A DNA stretch of 64,000 nucleotides from Phytophthora colocasiae. Its lineage: Eukaryota; Oomycota; Peronosporomycetes; Peronosporales; Peronosporaceae. The first letter of the stretch is position 1; each line of letters opens with the position of its first letter. This document shows positions 21,532 through 32,529 of this stretch, piece after piece. The notes below the pieces were generated by a model, which saw only the letters and a program-made list of their open reading frames with translations, was not told the origin of the DNA and ran no database searches. Both the position numbers and the translations under genes were made by a program. Where the stretch lies: NCBI GenBank assembly GCA_018806915.1, contig JAGKQI010000047.1:124001-188000 (forward strand). Reading direction: 5' to 3'.

Positions 21532-22865
21532 TTAAAGAATGCGCTCGATGCAGCGCAGACGTGCACTACGCGAGCGTGAGTTCAGTTCAATCTCCTCATC
21601 AGTTGCCTTGGTAGCTTTTCGGACAGGAAGACGGAAACGTTTGTTCTTGAGTGGATCAATGTCTTCTTCTACCTCCTCATCGTCGTCGTCACTCTCGTAC
21701 TCCTCCCATTCCGCGTCCTCTTCCTCGTCGTCATCAATTCTACCCTTCTTGTCCTGCAAAACCAAACCAAGTATCAGCATGACGTGTACAGTAAAAACGA
21801 AGTAAGTCAACACGTACCAGGTCACGGAAGAAGCTCTTGATCGGTCGGTCCTCCAGCGAGTGGAATGCAATCGTCACTACAACACAAATTCATCGTCAAT
21901 TCTTCACTCCAGCTACAATAAACCTTCATCCTGTACATACCAAGTCGTCCGTTTGGTGCCAAGTGAGTCACAAGCTGTTCCACGCCGCTCTGGACGTGAC
22001 GAAGTTCGTCATTCACGTAAATCCGGAGTGCCTGAAAGCAGCGAGTGGCAGGATGTGTACTCCCCATCTTGCTCGCTCGTTTACCCTTCTTTTTCTTATT
22101 GCTCGACGACTTCCACATGTTGGCAATACGTTCAATGCACTCCCTCAAATCGCTCGTGGTTTCAAACACCTTCCCTTTCTCCTCTCGTTCCCTCACAATA
22201 GCTTTAGCAAACTCCTTTGCCAGTTTTTCCTCTCCGAAATCCCTGAAAATCTTGGTAAGTTGCACTTCTGACAACGTATTCACTGCATCTGCTGCCGTTG
22301 GAGTGGACGTATCGTGCTGGTTGAATCTCATGTCCAGAGGTCCGTCATTCACGACGCTAAAACCACGTCTCGCAGCGTCAAAATGGAAGCTGTTAGCTCC
22401 TAAATCCACCAGAATCCCATCGACTTCGTCTGGAAAACCCACAGCCTCTAAATGCTGCTTTAAATCAGCATACGATCCGTTCTGAAAGCTCACGCGGTCA
22501 CGAAACTCCGCCAAATTGGTCTGCGCAATACTCAAAACTTCGGGATCTCGATCCACACAGAGCAGTTTAGCACCGGAAAAGTGTTGCAAAATAGCCTTCG
22601 AATGTCCTCCGAAGCCTGCAGTGCCGTCCACGAAGTAACGAGGCTCGGAAACGCCCGACGTTTTGCGTGAGAAGGCAGCGATGGTCTCGTTTAGCAGAAC
22701 AGGGACATGAACTGGTGGCTGGGAGTCATCGCTTGCACTTTGACTGGTACTGAAAGACGCACAAGAACTAGTTGAGGCCACACAGCGCAGGAACAATGGA
22801 GAAAAACCCTTGGAAGCACGCCACACGAAGCAACTGCTGTGGGTCGCAAGGTGTCGCCGTGCCAT
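21532..22865 (-). CDS. RsmH/METTL15-type rRNA methyltransferase, mitochondrial
   Basis: SAM-dependent N4-cytosine methyltransferase of the MraW/RsmH family, which modifies the decoding site of small-subunit rRNA. Exons 22865-21941, 21876-21818 and 21753-21532 join across two 64-nt introns, giving 401 residues. The N-terminus (MARRHLATHSSCFVWRAS) is basic and Ser-rich like a mitochondrial transit peptide, so action on mitochondrial rRNA is likely. VHVPVLLNETI and the SAM-binding FVDGTAGFGGHS are family hallmarks, followed by VDRDPEVL, VDLGANSFHFD and GPLDMRF. The signature FHSLEDRPIKSFFRDL is recovered only after splicing the short middle exon. An acidic stretch (DDDEEEDAEWEEYESDDDDEE) precedes the C-terminus and is an unusual extension. 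Upstream ATG: the open frame begins at a GTG at 22868, so 22865 is the first ATG. Confidence 0.95.
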
Positions 22866-23097
22866 CACCTCTCGTCGTGGAATGACATATATTGCCTCAG
22901 AGAGTACCTGCTATATTTTATGAGCATAATCATATTTAGTTTGACTCCAGTGATAACGGGACGTTCATCGCGCCTGCAAGCTAGATGTAAAGAAGATGAC
23001 ATTTGATAGGTTCACAAGTAATAGCTTATGAAAGTCATAAGCTATGTTAGTCATACCTGTATACACCGCATAATATTAACCAGACTGTATACAACAC

Positions 23098-25866
23098 TTA
23101 GGCTGCTGTCGTTGAAGGTGCCATCCACTTGGCGTAGATGCTATTAGAGCTTTGGGCGCCTTCCATGAGCTCCAATGTCTCCTCACGAGTCAAATTACGT
23201 GGTAGTTCGTCTGCACGCCATAAGAACGATCGCGGTTTCCGTCGTGCGTTCACCTCTCGTGTGAGTTCCTCAAGAGCGCGCACGTCTGAGCGGAGACACA
23301 CCACACGCGACTTGCCATCCTGGGAACGCTCAAAGTGCACTACACCAGTCTCCACCAAGAAATCCAGCGACTGCTTGATGCTCTCACTGCACAGAGCTTC
23401 AGCGTGATAAAGCTGTTGACGCAGGAATAGCTCCTTCGCTAGAACTTGTACATGACGCACGACATCGCGCTCTGTGTGTTCACTGTCGACATCGTCCGTG
23501 AGACTCCAGAGACCTTGCGTGGTCAGCCACAACGAGTCCATGAACGACCAGTTCAGCGACAGAACGAAGCTCGCCAGCTTCGACGTGTTCCAGCAGTTCA
23601 CATCCACGGTCACTGTACCCTTAGCTTCGTCCACATTGCACTCGGTAGTTTCGGCAAAGAACTGATCCACACGAGCCTCAATATCAATGGCTTCGTGACG
23701 ACAAATGTGACGCAGGAAGTGCCAGATCTTCTGCGCTTGTTGCTTAACCGTCCAGATGTCCAACGTGTGTTGAGTTGAGTAACACTCATCGCACTTGGAA
23801 CGCTGACGCAGGGCAGCATCCACAGCGCCTATCACCGCCATTTCAGGCAGGAAAATGTGGAGCAAATGGTTGCGATAGAAGCCTAGCTCAAGTGCCCGCA
23901 CGGGATACTGCAGCTGAGGACACACCACGCTGTTCGCTTTAGTCTTCACGTTTAAGATTGACAGGGCATGGGTAGCGATGTCGTCATTTTCCACGTGGGC
24001 CACAGTCGCAGCGCGCTTCTCTAGCTCTTCCACGAGCCATAAAGTGCGAGTCTCCAACATTTCCTCCGTTATATAAGCGCGTTTCCACATCAGCAGAGCG
24101 GACACAATTGCAGTCGAGGTAATAGTACCAGAGGTTTGCATACGCTCCGCCACCAGCTCGGACGAACTTTGAAGCGACGAGGTTTCGGTAAGAGCCACTG
24201 GCTCACCGAAACGCACATACGAGTGGCCGAGTCTCAGGAAAAACAGGTCCCAAACCGAACGGAACAAGACCGCAAGACTCTCTTTCTCCTTGGGCTTACC
24301 AAGGAGTTGGTTCGCGTATCCGTCAACCTCGTACACTTTGTCGTAATCAAGAGAGATCGGGACAACCAAAACCGTCTTCTTCGAGTCCTCAGGATTGGCA
24401 GAAGCTTCGTCATTAGCAGAGCGAGACGCCCCCTTCACGTAGTTAAGGAACATTGACATAAACCCCAAACGAGGCTTGCACACTCTGCCATGACGTGATC
24501 GTCCGCCCTCGATAAACACTTCGACAGGGTTGCCATCGTGCAGCAGTTCGTGCACATACTGCTCCAATACCTCCTTGTACAGATTGTCGTTCCGGAACGA
24601 TCGGCGGATGAAGAAGCTGCCGTTGGCACGCAGAAACGAGCCAACAAGTGGCAGATCCAGGTTGTTGCCAGCAGCAATACGAGGCAGCGGGATACCGTAC
24701 GCGAAGCACAAGTAACTGATAATCAAGTAGTCCAGGTGGCTCTTGTGTGTCGGTGCAAACACGACGCTGACGTCACCTTCAGAAGCCTCGAGTACACGGC
24801 GCACGTGGTGGAGCGACTCTAAGTCCACGTGGAGTCCGTGGAAGAGCAGACGCCAGGTCTTGGTGAGCAACCAGCCCAGGCACCGCACAGCTGGCATGAA
24901 CATGTCCGACTTCAAGCTCTCAAAGATACGTGAGACCCTGTGCAGATCTGCTGGAGTTAACTCTGTGTTGTTTAGAGTCGAAGCCGATTCCTTAACCCTT
25001 GCCACCAGATTCCGGTGGTGCGTGTCCACAGACGACGGAGAACGGCCAAGAAGATTCACGTCAACTCCCGAGCGACAGATGAACAACAAGTCCAGCATCG
25101 CCAGTCTCACATCAGCAAGTTGCAGAGCTAGACTTGATCGGGGCTTCGTAGAGCTCTGGGTCATCAATGAGCTGGCGGTCTCGGCGCAACGCTGCTCGAT
25201 GGACGACAGCAACCACGAAGGCTCCATCACATTCACGAACCCATGCTGCCGTCCAGTGTCACTCTCCTCTTCACACTCCTGCATCAAGTGGGCCTTTCCT
25301 CCCTGCACCTTAACCTGATCTCCAACCTGGAACAAGTCTTCGTCCTGCAAAATGTCTTCATTCTGTTCCTGTTCTTCCTCACTGGAGCTGCTGGATCCCA
25401 GCAGCCTGTCATCACCATCCAGTGGCGGCGTCTCCTTAGTTACCGTCCAGTCCTCCATAGCATTGCCTCCCCACTTCTCCATCGTCATTTGATCTGTCTT
25501 TAACTGCAATTTTTTGTTCTTACTAGTCAAGTTCGACTGCTCCACACCCATGTCCTTCTCCTCCTTGTGCGCTTGGATCGCAACCGCTAGCGCCATACTG
25601 GACGTCGTAACTGCTCTCCCCGTTGCTTTAGCTGCGTGCTCCTGCTGCTGACTGGCGTCTACTTTCTTCAACAGCGCTCGGACCTTGTCCTGGTACTTCT
25701 GATAGCGCAATTGCAGCCTCAACGCGGCTCCATTAGGCACAAGGAGCGGACGCAAATGAGCGGGCAGTTTCGGACCGCTAGAGCCCAAAGAAGCGCCCGA
25801 TGAGCCACTACGCCACTCGTCCAGACGCGAGTGCGAGATGTGCTTCTTCCCCATGGGCTTAAGCAT
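23098..25866 (-). CDS. Glycerol-3-phosphate / DHAP acyltransferase (PlsB/GNPAT-like)
   Basis: Membrane-associated acyltransferase that would acylate position 1 of glycerol-3-phosphate or dihydroxyacetone phosphate, the first step of glycerolipid or ether-lipid synthesis. Single exon, 922 residues from the first ATG at 25866. Motif I is THKSHLDYLIISY (catalytic His and Asp, about 374-380), followed by motif II (NNLDLPLVGSFLRANGSFFIRRSF), motif III FIEGGRSRHGR (about 452-461) and motif IV (VVPISLDYDKVYE). The long N-terminal 200 residues are charged and low in complexity and probably regulatory; the C-terminal 400 residues resemble GNPAT/PlsB. The domain match is strong. GPAT against DHAPAT cannot be decided from these motifs, and there is no clear peroxisomal signal at the C-terminus (STTAA). 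Confidence 0.9.
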   Translation of the reverse strand: MLKPMGKKHISHSRLDEWRSGSSGASLGSSGPKLPAHLRPLLVPNGAALRLQLRYQKYQDKVRALLKKVDASQQQEHAAKATGRAVTTSSMALAVAIQAHKEEKDMGVEQSNLTSKNKKLQLKTDQMTMEKWGGNAMEDWTVTKETPPLDGDDRLLGSSSSSEEEQEQNEDILQDEDLFQVGDQVKVQGGKAHLMQECEEESDTGRQHGFVNVMEPSWLLSSIEQRCAETASSLMTQSSTKPRSSLALQLADVRLAMLDLLFICRSGVDVNLLGRSPSSVDTHHRNLVARVKESASTLNNTELTPADLHRVSRIFESLKSDMFMPAVRCLGWLLTKTWRLLFHGLHVDLESLHHVRRVLEASEGDVSVVFAPTHKSHLDYLIISYLCFAYGIPLPRIAAGNNLDLPLVGSFLRANGSFFIRRSFRNDNLYKEVLEQYVHELLHDGNPVEVFIEGGRSRHGRVCKPRLGFMSMFLNYVKGASRSANDEASANPEDSKKTVLVVPISLDYDKVYEVDGYANQLLGKPKEKESLAVLFRSVWDLFFLRLGHSYVRFGEPVALTETSSLQSSSELVAERMQTSGTITSTAIVSALLMWKRAYITEEMLETRTLWLVEELEKRAATVAHVENDDIATHALSILNVKTKANSVVCPQLQYPVRALELGFYRNHLLHIFLPEMAVIGAVDAALRQRSKCDECYSTQHTLDIWTVKQQAQKIWHFLRHICRHEAIDIEARVDQFFAETTECNVDEAKGTVTVDVNCWNTSKLASFVLSLNWSFMDSLWLTTQGLWSLTDDVDSEHTERDVVRHVQVLAKELFLRQQLYHAEALCSESIKQSLDFLVETGVVHFERSQDGKSRVVCLRSDVRALEELTREVNARRKPRSFLWRADELPRNLTREETLELMEGAQSSNSIYAKWMAPSTTAA

Positions 25867-26598
25867 CGTGGGCGGCCGCAGGAGACGCAAGAAGTGGCGC
25901 TCGATGCGAAGGTGCTACCTGCCCGCGAGCCGGAATGTTGGCGAGTGATGGATGGCAATGTGTGGCAAAGCTGGGGCTGATTACGCGTTGTCTGGCTATA
26001 GCGATGGAGTAGCGAGACTATGAGGTCTCTTTGTAGAAGCAAAGGGAGGTTAAAATGACTGTTTATACTGATACAGCTGCAAATATGAATACCAGATCTG
26101 TCAGAACTAAACGCAAATGCATTCTGGTGGCACGGCCAGTCTGGCAGCCCAATGCAATTAACGTAGCTTTGAACAATAGGCACCATAACAGTCTACAGGT
26201 TACATGCATTGGAAAGGAGAACCACCACCCCATTTCGTATTCTCAAACCCGGTCGACTCGAACTACCCGAAAAAAATACACTTGAGACGTAGTTATCCTA
26301 CTACAATACATCATAGATGACTATTATAATGCATCAAACTTGACGACTGCTAAAAACTGCAACGACTGAGTTGAAAACTCACGTCACCTTTGCAGCCAGG
26401 AGTAGATGTACTACCAATAACCAGGACAGGCAAGCAACCAGCATGGATTCGTCAGATGCCTTATCTCATCTGTTGTTGGCTCAAAAGCGAACCTTGAAGT
26501 GAACCTACATCCTAATTTTCGCAGCGTTTCTGTCCATATCTAGGATCTACAACTGATATCAGCTGGACGCCGTTTCCAGGCCATTTTTAGTGCTAGCA
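25867..26598. other. Divergent intergenic region
   Basis: 732 bp between the acyltransferase and the NIPA gene. No coding signal beyond short accidental ORFs, no repeat and no recognised promoter element. It must hold both promoters and 5' UTRs. Confidence 0.5.
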
Positions 26599-28824
26599 AT
26601 GCCGTTGCGCTCGTGGGCAGTTCCAGTCCATTCCCCCGTTAGCCACCGCCCACTCTGGTCGGTCCTCTCCATCATGTTGCGTCTGTTGTGGCTACTCTCG
26701 GCCTTTGGCTCGTTGCCGCTGGCTGTAGCCACCTGCTCGTCCTGCGACGTGCCGGATCCTACGGCCTTGAGCTTCTGCTCGTCCTTCATCACGTACTCGG
26801 CCTGTCGCCAAGGCTCATGGAAAAACATGGTTATAATAATTACTTTCTTATTTATTTTATAGATATTTTTTTTTACTAATTCAGTTTGATAATATCTAGG
26901 ATATTACTGCGGAACAGCAGTACAACAAGTTATCCAACAGCTCCACTCTAGACGACACTTGCAGTACAGCGTTAAAACGCACTCAATGCATGGCAGTCTT
27001 CAATGTGTGCGAGATGGGGACACCAGAGACTTTATGTCTCGGTAGCTGCACAGGAGTTATCGACACCGACTGCAGTGCTATTGTGGATCTGGTCACATTA
27101 ACAACCGACGCTTGTGGAGACGAGAAAAGCCCGTTAAAAGGTGTCAGTAACGAAGGAAAATGCTTCGACACAGACTACAACGGGCCGGAGAAGGCTATTT
27201 GGGTGATTGGCTTCACTATTGCAGTGGTCTTTTCCTTCCTGGCCAGTGTCGGGATCAACTTACAGAAGAAAGCACTGAAACAGAACGAACTCATGCCCGA
27301 GCCAAAGCCAGCGTATCGATTGCCATTGTGGATGCTGGGGTTTATCCTCTGTGCAGTTGGGTCAGTGTTGGACTTTGTAGCTTTCGGACTCGCTCCTCAG
27401 AGCTTGTTGGCCCCTTTAGCAGCGCTGACGCTCGTGTGGAATATGATGCTTGCTCCGTGTTTCAACAAGGAGAAACTCAGCAAGAAGGACATTGTCTCGA
27501 CGTTGATTATCTTCGTGGGGGCTACAATCGCAGTCGTTTTTGCGTCGCACACGTCTCCATCGTACAACTTGGATATGCTCATGCAGTTGTACAGGGACCC
27601 GCTCACGATCGTCTACTTCTGCGTCGTTTTCCTCACTGTGGTCGCTCATTTTGCAGCTGTAAAGATCGTCGACGGCTTCTGCTTAATGAGCAAGCGACAT
27701 CGGATCATTCAAGTGGGGACTCCAGCGATGTGGTCAACTATCCGTCTCGTGGGGTATGCTGGTCTCGCTGGCACTTTGGGTGGACAATCGGTTTTATTCG
27801 CTAAATCGACGGCAGAGCTGCTTAAAGGAGTGTTCAACGGGGATGCGAGTTGCTTTGCGCACTTCCAGACGTACCTCATCGCGTTTGCGTTGGTCGTTTG
27901 TTTGTGTCTGCAGATCAAGTACCTCAACGGTGGACTCGTCCACTACGACGCACTATCAATGGTTCCTGTCTATCAAGCTTATTGGGTTATTACCGGTGTG
28001 CTCGGTGGCGTAATTTACTTCCAGGAGATCCGGACCTTCTCGGTCTTGCAAGCTGTCATGTTCGTGCTGGGAATTGGCATCAGTATCTTCGGTGTAGTTC
28101 TACTTTCACGTCGTAAACACGCACCATCAGTACCAACCAACAAGCGCAAGATCGAGCGAGGTTTCAGCTTTACGTCATCGTCCGACTCGAAGCACGAGCC
28201 TCCTAAGAGCTCTGATTCCCGATTAACGTGCGTTCCAGAAGGTATCGCTGCGGATACTGTTAGTGTGGAGGAGGAAACTATTAGAACTGACACGAATACG
28301 AGTACCGGACGGGAGTTGCTCTCTTCTATCCTCGAGATTCTGAACGAAGAAAGTGCCACAGAAGAATCGGACGACGACGAGAACAACCACGACAGACGCA
28401 GTGAAACGGAGCCATCGGAGCACGCGAATCGCCAGGCAATCGACAATTATCTGGACATGTCCACCACAGTGGGGCTGTCGGAGATTTTAGGTGGCCTTGG
28501 CTTTCACCGTTCGCAGGAAAATGGTCTTCTTAGTCGACGTATGTCGAATCGGTGGGTGTTTCTCGTTTATATTTGTTTATAACACTTTTCTGACGGTGTT
28601 CATGTTTGAACAGTCCTGCACGGAGACGCAATCGACGCAGTGTGGACGATATCGAGGTGGGACTACCAGCAGCCACACGCCAAGCGAACCCGCTTAAGCC
28701 TCTTCCGAAACGCCGATCGATCACATTCTCTAGCTTCCGATCTTCTTCTACAAAAGACAAGAAGGATGGCAGCAAGAAAGACGACAAGAAAGATGAGGAT
28801 ACGCCTCCCAAGGACTTGGTGTAA
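26599..28824 (+). CDS. NIPA-family magnesium transporter with Cys-rich ectodomain
   Basis: Predicted Mg2+ transporter of the NIPA family (DMT fold). Exons 26599-26829, 26900-28551 and 28614-28824 join in phase (697 residues). A hydrophobic leader (MLRLLWLLSAFGSLPLAVAT) looks like a signal peptide; an alternative ATG at 26674 gives a shorter leader. A Cys-rich lumenal segment of about 110 residues follows (ATCSSCDVPD, CMAVFNVCEMGTPETLCLGSC), which ordinary NIPA proteins lack. The NIPA domain starts at IWVIGFTIAVVFSFLASVGI and has about nine membrane helices, including GSVLDFVAFGLAPQSLLAPL and IYFQEIRTF. The C-terminal 200 residues are cytosolic and low in complexity, with acidic and then Lys/Asp-rich runs. 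The Cys-rich head on a NIPA core is the odd point. The stop is 43 bp from the next gene. Confidence 0.9.
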
Positions 28825-28867
28825 CACCATTCAAATTCTCTAAGCTAATATACTCTAGTCATCCACC

Positions 28868-29263
28868 TTACAGTAACTGGTTGTTCTGCGCGTCAGAGAT
28901 CGTAACGAGATTGGATCCACCATTAACTATCCCCTTTCTTTGCCTGTGAACTCGTGCTGGTACGGTTAGAGCAACTGAACCTCGACGTAACAGGTCCCGG
29001 TCACTTGAACTTGTATTTTCGCTGTGTTGAAGAGCCTGAACGTCCTGTTTTAACTCGTTTACGGCTCGTAAAAGAGCTTCGTTTTGTAGAGCCAACTGCA
29101 GTATCATCCCTTCGAGCAGCTTTGTGTTGTCATTTGGTCCTTCTTGACGCTTTTGACGTTTGGATGAAGGTTCTTTTGGTAATTTGCCATCCTGTTCATC
29201 GTCGCTCTCAATTTCTGACAACTTTGGGCCTGAAGTATCGGCAGGAAACACTGAACTCTGCAT
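28868..29263 (-). CDS. Small coiled-coil ORF downstream of the channel gene
   Basis: Hypothetical protein of 131 residues from the ATG at 29263. The same frame is open back to 29356, where an ATG overlaps the stop of the channel gene. The first part is acidic and polar (KLSEIESDDEQDGK), then basic (SSKRQKRQ), then a short coiled coil (LLEGMILQLALQNEALLRAVNELKQ), then a basic tail. Codon use and the coiled coil suggest real coding. It may be a separate gene, or a 3' part of the channel gene lost through a frame change; no GT/AG pair joins it to the channel. It is convergent with the NIPA gene. Confidence 0.45.
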   Translation of the reverse strand: MQSSVFPADTSGPKLSEIESDDEQDGKLPKEPSSKRQKRQEGPNDNTKLLEGMILQLALQNEALLRAVNELKQDVQALQHSENTSSSDRDLLRRGSVALTVPARVHRQRKGIVNGGSNLVTISDAQNNQLL

Positions 29264-29352
29264 TTCTGCTGTCTTGCGCCGCCGAAATATGGGAAGTAGA
29301 AACCCATGGAGCTTCGTAGACAGTGTTCTTAAGTACACAACAACCTCATGAA

Positions 29353-31570
29353 TCATGAGTCATGATATAGATCGAGGTGCAGTGGTGCAGGTTCAAGATA
29401 ATCATCACCACTAGAGTTGTGTCCAGGTGGCTTCAGTCGTCGTCTATCAGCTTCAATTTCCCTCTTGGCCTCCAAGTAACCTTGATACACAACTACTAGA
29501 AACAAATTGGTTGCAACGAAGACATTGAGCAAGAGGAAGCAGGCTAGCAACAGAGTACGCAGTGTTGATGTCCCTGCAGCATCGTGACCAACTTCCTCTA
29601 AAGCAATAGGTGAAAACCCCAATAACGAAGAAGCCCCAGATCCAGACTGAAGAAGAATTGCCACCAGAGAACGAAGAGCTTCCGGTAGACTTTGAAAAAG
29701 ATCAGACTGTGAACCAAGTACGAGAAGGCACGCACTGGCATATCCCATGACCACTAACCCCACTATAAAGAGCAGTACAAGCAACTGAGGTGCTGCACAT
29801 ACCACAGCACGAACGAGCAAGTCCACAAGTAACGTCACTCGCAGCATCAGTAACAATCTGATCCACTCCAGACAAATGCAAGCACTCAAGGCAAGTTGAG
29901 CAGCACGGAATGTCTCGACGTATGGTCTTAACGGAACGAAGTTGTCCGAATCCAGAGGCATATCTGAAGGACGTTTAACTTGAGCAATTAGCCGCAAAAG
30001 CCACGTACAAACGTAGCAAAGCAAACCAACCATTCTCACACCAGAGCCATGACGACTGTGGAGAGGACCAGGTCTACGTTTCGGTCTACATCTTGAATGT
30101 TTTAAACTTGATCTCTGCCAAACTGCTTGATACTGCGACTGACGAGAACGAGAACGTGCGAGCCAAAGCACTTCGTCGAGAAACAAGTACATATAGAATA
30201 GTATCACCACAACTCGACACGTCGTGACGAACCAGTGATCAGCATCTACTAAGAAACTGTCAGTTAGAGGTGCCACTCCAGCACTAAGTGAAGCAACAGC
30301 TCCACCAGAGGCAGGAAGTTCCACTAAAAACCGGAGTGCTGCAACGTGACGTAACATAACGTTGTATACACTTAGATCCACCATGACAGCACGGGTTTGA
30401 CTGTCGATATATCCGTTATTTCCCAGAGCCAACACAATACTAGAGGCTTGAGCTTCATCCGCACGAGGAAGAACGATGGAGTAGGCTGGTGCTGGTAGTG
30501 AATATTGGGAACTGGAGACAGACATAGTCGAGAAGAAAGCAGAACGTTCTGCATCGGTGTCAGTGTCATTACACCCCGCGAATACAAAAGAGTCACCATT
30601 CGATACTTGAATCGCACTTTTAGTCTCCGTGTTGAGTGAGAAATCTCCATCTTCAGAGCCATAACAGTAAAACGTGTAGCCGTCTGTGCTGACTTTTGTC
30701 CACGAGAAAAACGGCGTCACTCGAGATGAACAGTTGAGTTTTTCCACTCGAAGTTGACCAATACGAATCCCTCCGATGATATGATTGTTTGTTAACGCCG
30801 AGCTATCCACGTACGTAGTGAAAATGAACGGCCCTTTCATCCACTCAAAGAATTCCTCAGTACTTGAAATACCGAGAAAAGTCTTGAAAGATCCTGATGC
30901 CGACGTGGAAAATGACGACTCAAGATACTGCGCTGCACAGGCAAGACAGACGTTAAAATCATCCAGTTTCCTGAGAAATAGTGTAGCTTACAGGTAATAG
31001 CTCGCGTGAAGCGTAAAAGTCGATCGTGGGTGTAGCCGTGTAGAATGCTGGCAGTAAAGATGCTTAGGAAAATAATTTGCAGTACGATTGCATGCAGTTT
31101 TGACCTCGCATGCAAAGCTCGACGGCGGCGGACAAGTTCATGTATGTGTCTTCTGCATAACTTTTGAAACTGAGCAACGCGTTGGCCACCAGCACAACGT
31201 CGTCTCCACCTGCAATGATAAAAGTAATGTTAGTTCAGTATCTAGCTGTCATGTGGGAAAACTATTCCAGAACTTACCATCTCTGCATCGAGACAACCGC
31301 TGCAATACTTGAAATCTCCGTCAATTCGTCCAGAGAATTAACAACTTCAGGACTGGGTCGAGCTCTTCGATGGGTTGGAGTTGAGGCTACCAGATTTCCA
31401 TTGGATTGCAACCGACGATGCCATGAATCCAACGATTGATTATCCTGATGGACCTCGCCGCTGCTTATCGTCGTCTCTGTTCCATCGGTATCCTCCGGTT
31501 CACGATATCTCTGAGACAGCATACCGCTACCTTTTCGCCTTCTGGCGGCATCGCCATATTCATTTTTCAT
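29353..31570 (-). CDS. Polycystin/TRP-like cation channel
   Basis: Predicted cation channel of the polycystin (PKD2)/mucolipin group. Exons 31570-31278, 31209-30992 and 30932-29353 join across introns of 68 and 59 nt in phase, giving 696 residues. The N-terminus is cytosolic and charged. TM1 lies in exon 2 (IVLQIIFLSIFTASILHGY). A long extracellular loop with Cys residues and beta-rich sequence follows, as in the polycystin TOP domain (VSTDGYTFYCYG, YIDSQTRAVMVDLSVYN). TM2-TM6 follow (WFVTTCRVVVILFYMYLF ... LRTLLLACFLLLNVFVATNLFLVVVY). The last helix and its VVYQGYLEAKREIEADRRR extension match polycystin pore-domain ends. The ion selectivity cannot be read. The stop overlaps the open frame of the next minus-strand ORF by 4 nt. 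Confidence 0.85.
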
Positions 31571-31607
31571 AAAAATTTGAATAATAGATTCAGTAGAACC
31601 AGGATCC

Positions 31608-32064
31608 GTTACAGTTTATCTAACAAAGTCTAACTATTTCTAGCTAATCTTTGTCGGTGGGCTCGCTGTAACCCGAGTTATGAAGATGTTGCACGCAGCG
31701 TTCACGTCACGTCCTTCGCGCAGTTCTTGATCTTGGCGGTAGCACAGTCAAATAATCGCTTGGTTCTCGCGAAAATCTTCCCTTGCTTACCAGATCGGTG
31801 ACCGCGAATGTCCTTGATCTTAGGCGTTATCCGCTGGGCGTCTGCTGCTCGTTCACGCAAGCTGTAGGTGATCTCGACCAACGTGAGCGCTGTTCTCGCA
31901 CAGATCCTCTCCAGCCATGAAGGCGTCCAGGCCTGGATCTAGGGCCACCGCGTGGTGACCCAGATCCCCTTGTTTCTCACTGAGGAAGTTTGACACTGAG
32001 GTGGATTTCAACTAAAGGTTGGCATCTTTGTTTCGAGCCTCATTTATTGTTCTTCACCCTTCGT
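31608..32064 (-). mobile_element. Degenerate Fanzor/TnpB-like remnant, copy 2, with direct repeats
   Basis: A 457-bp relative of the element at 5056-5480, in opposite orientation. It is flanked by ACCAGGATCC at 31598-31607 and 32065-32074, a likely 10-bp target duplication. It reads ALDPGLDAFMAGEDL (RuvC-I-like) and later GRDVNAACNIFITR (RuvC-III-like, closer to the family consensus than copy 1). It keeps about 30 bp in the middle that copy 1 lacks. Both copies have the same join between the upstream KIKN-type stretch and the RDVNAA motif, so the deletion of RuvC-II and the zinc ribbon came before they spread. Confidence 0.55.
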
Positions 32065-32074
32065 ACCAGGATCC

Positions 32075-32529
32075 TGACGAAACCGATTCTCTTCAAGGCA
32101 CTGTGACACCCGTCTCGAATCGATCGAGAATCTCGATCAACGTGTGGAATTTAAGTATCAGAGTATCGAGAGTGAGCTGTCACTTGATGTCAAAAGAGCA
32201 TCCAACCCATCACAAGTATGACACCGATCAAAACAATCGTCTTGCTCTCTCGTGGCTGGTACGATGGCAGCAATGTTGTTGTGCACATATCGACCAGCAA
32301 TGAGAATCGTACCTTGACATGACAACTGTGGTAGATTGATCTGTTTGAGCAAGTGGTGTGGTGTCAGATATGTTAGTTTCTCAAACACAGATGCAGGTGT
32401 AGAGATGTCGGGCCCAAAAGGTTCGTAAGTATCCGTCTATAGGAATATAGCGTCCACTGGTCACAACATGTGAGCAGCAGCCCTTTGGTTTCAACTAATT
32501 GCTATAAGTCCACCCTTCATCGAATCTGT
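32075..32529. other. Intergenic, nothing recognised
   Basis: 455 bp between the Fanzor-like remnant and the stop of the amino-acid transporter. I see no gene, repeat or RNA in it. Confidence 0.5.

Noticed and set aside
26055..26285. Plus-strand ORF of 76 residues between the acyltransferase and NIPA genes
   Set aside because: No domain, no splice partner, and amino-acid make-up unlike neighbours; taken as chance.
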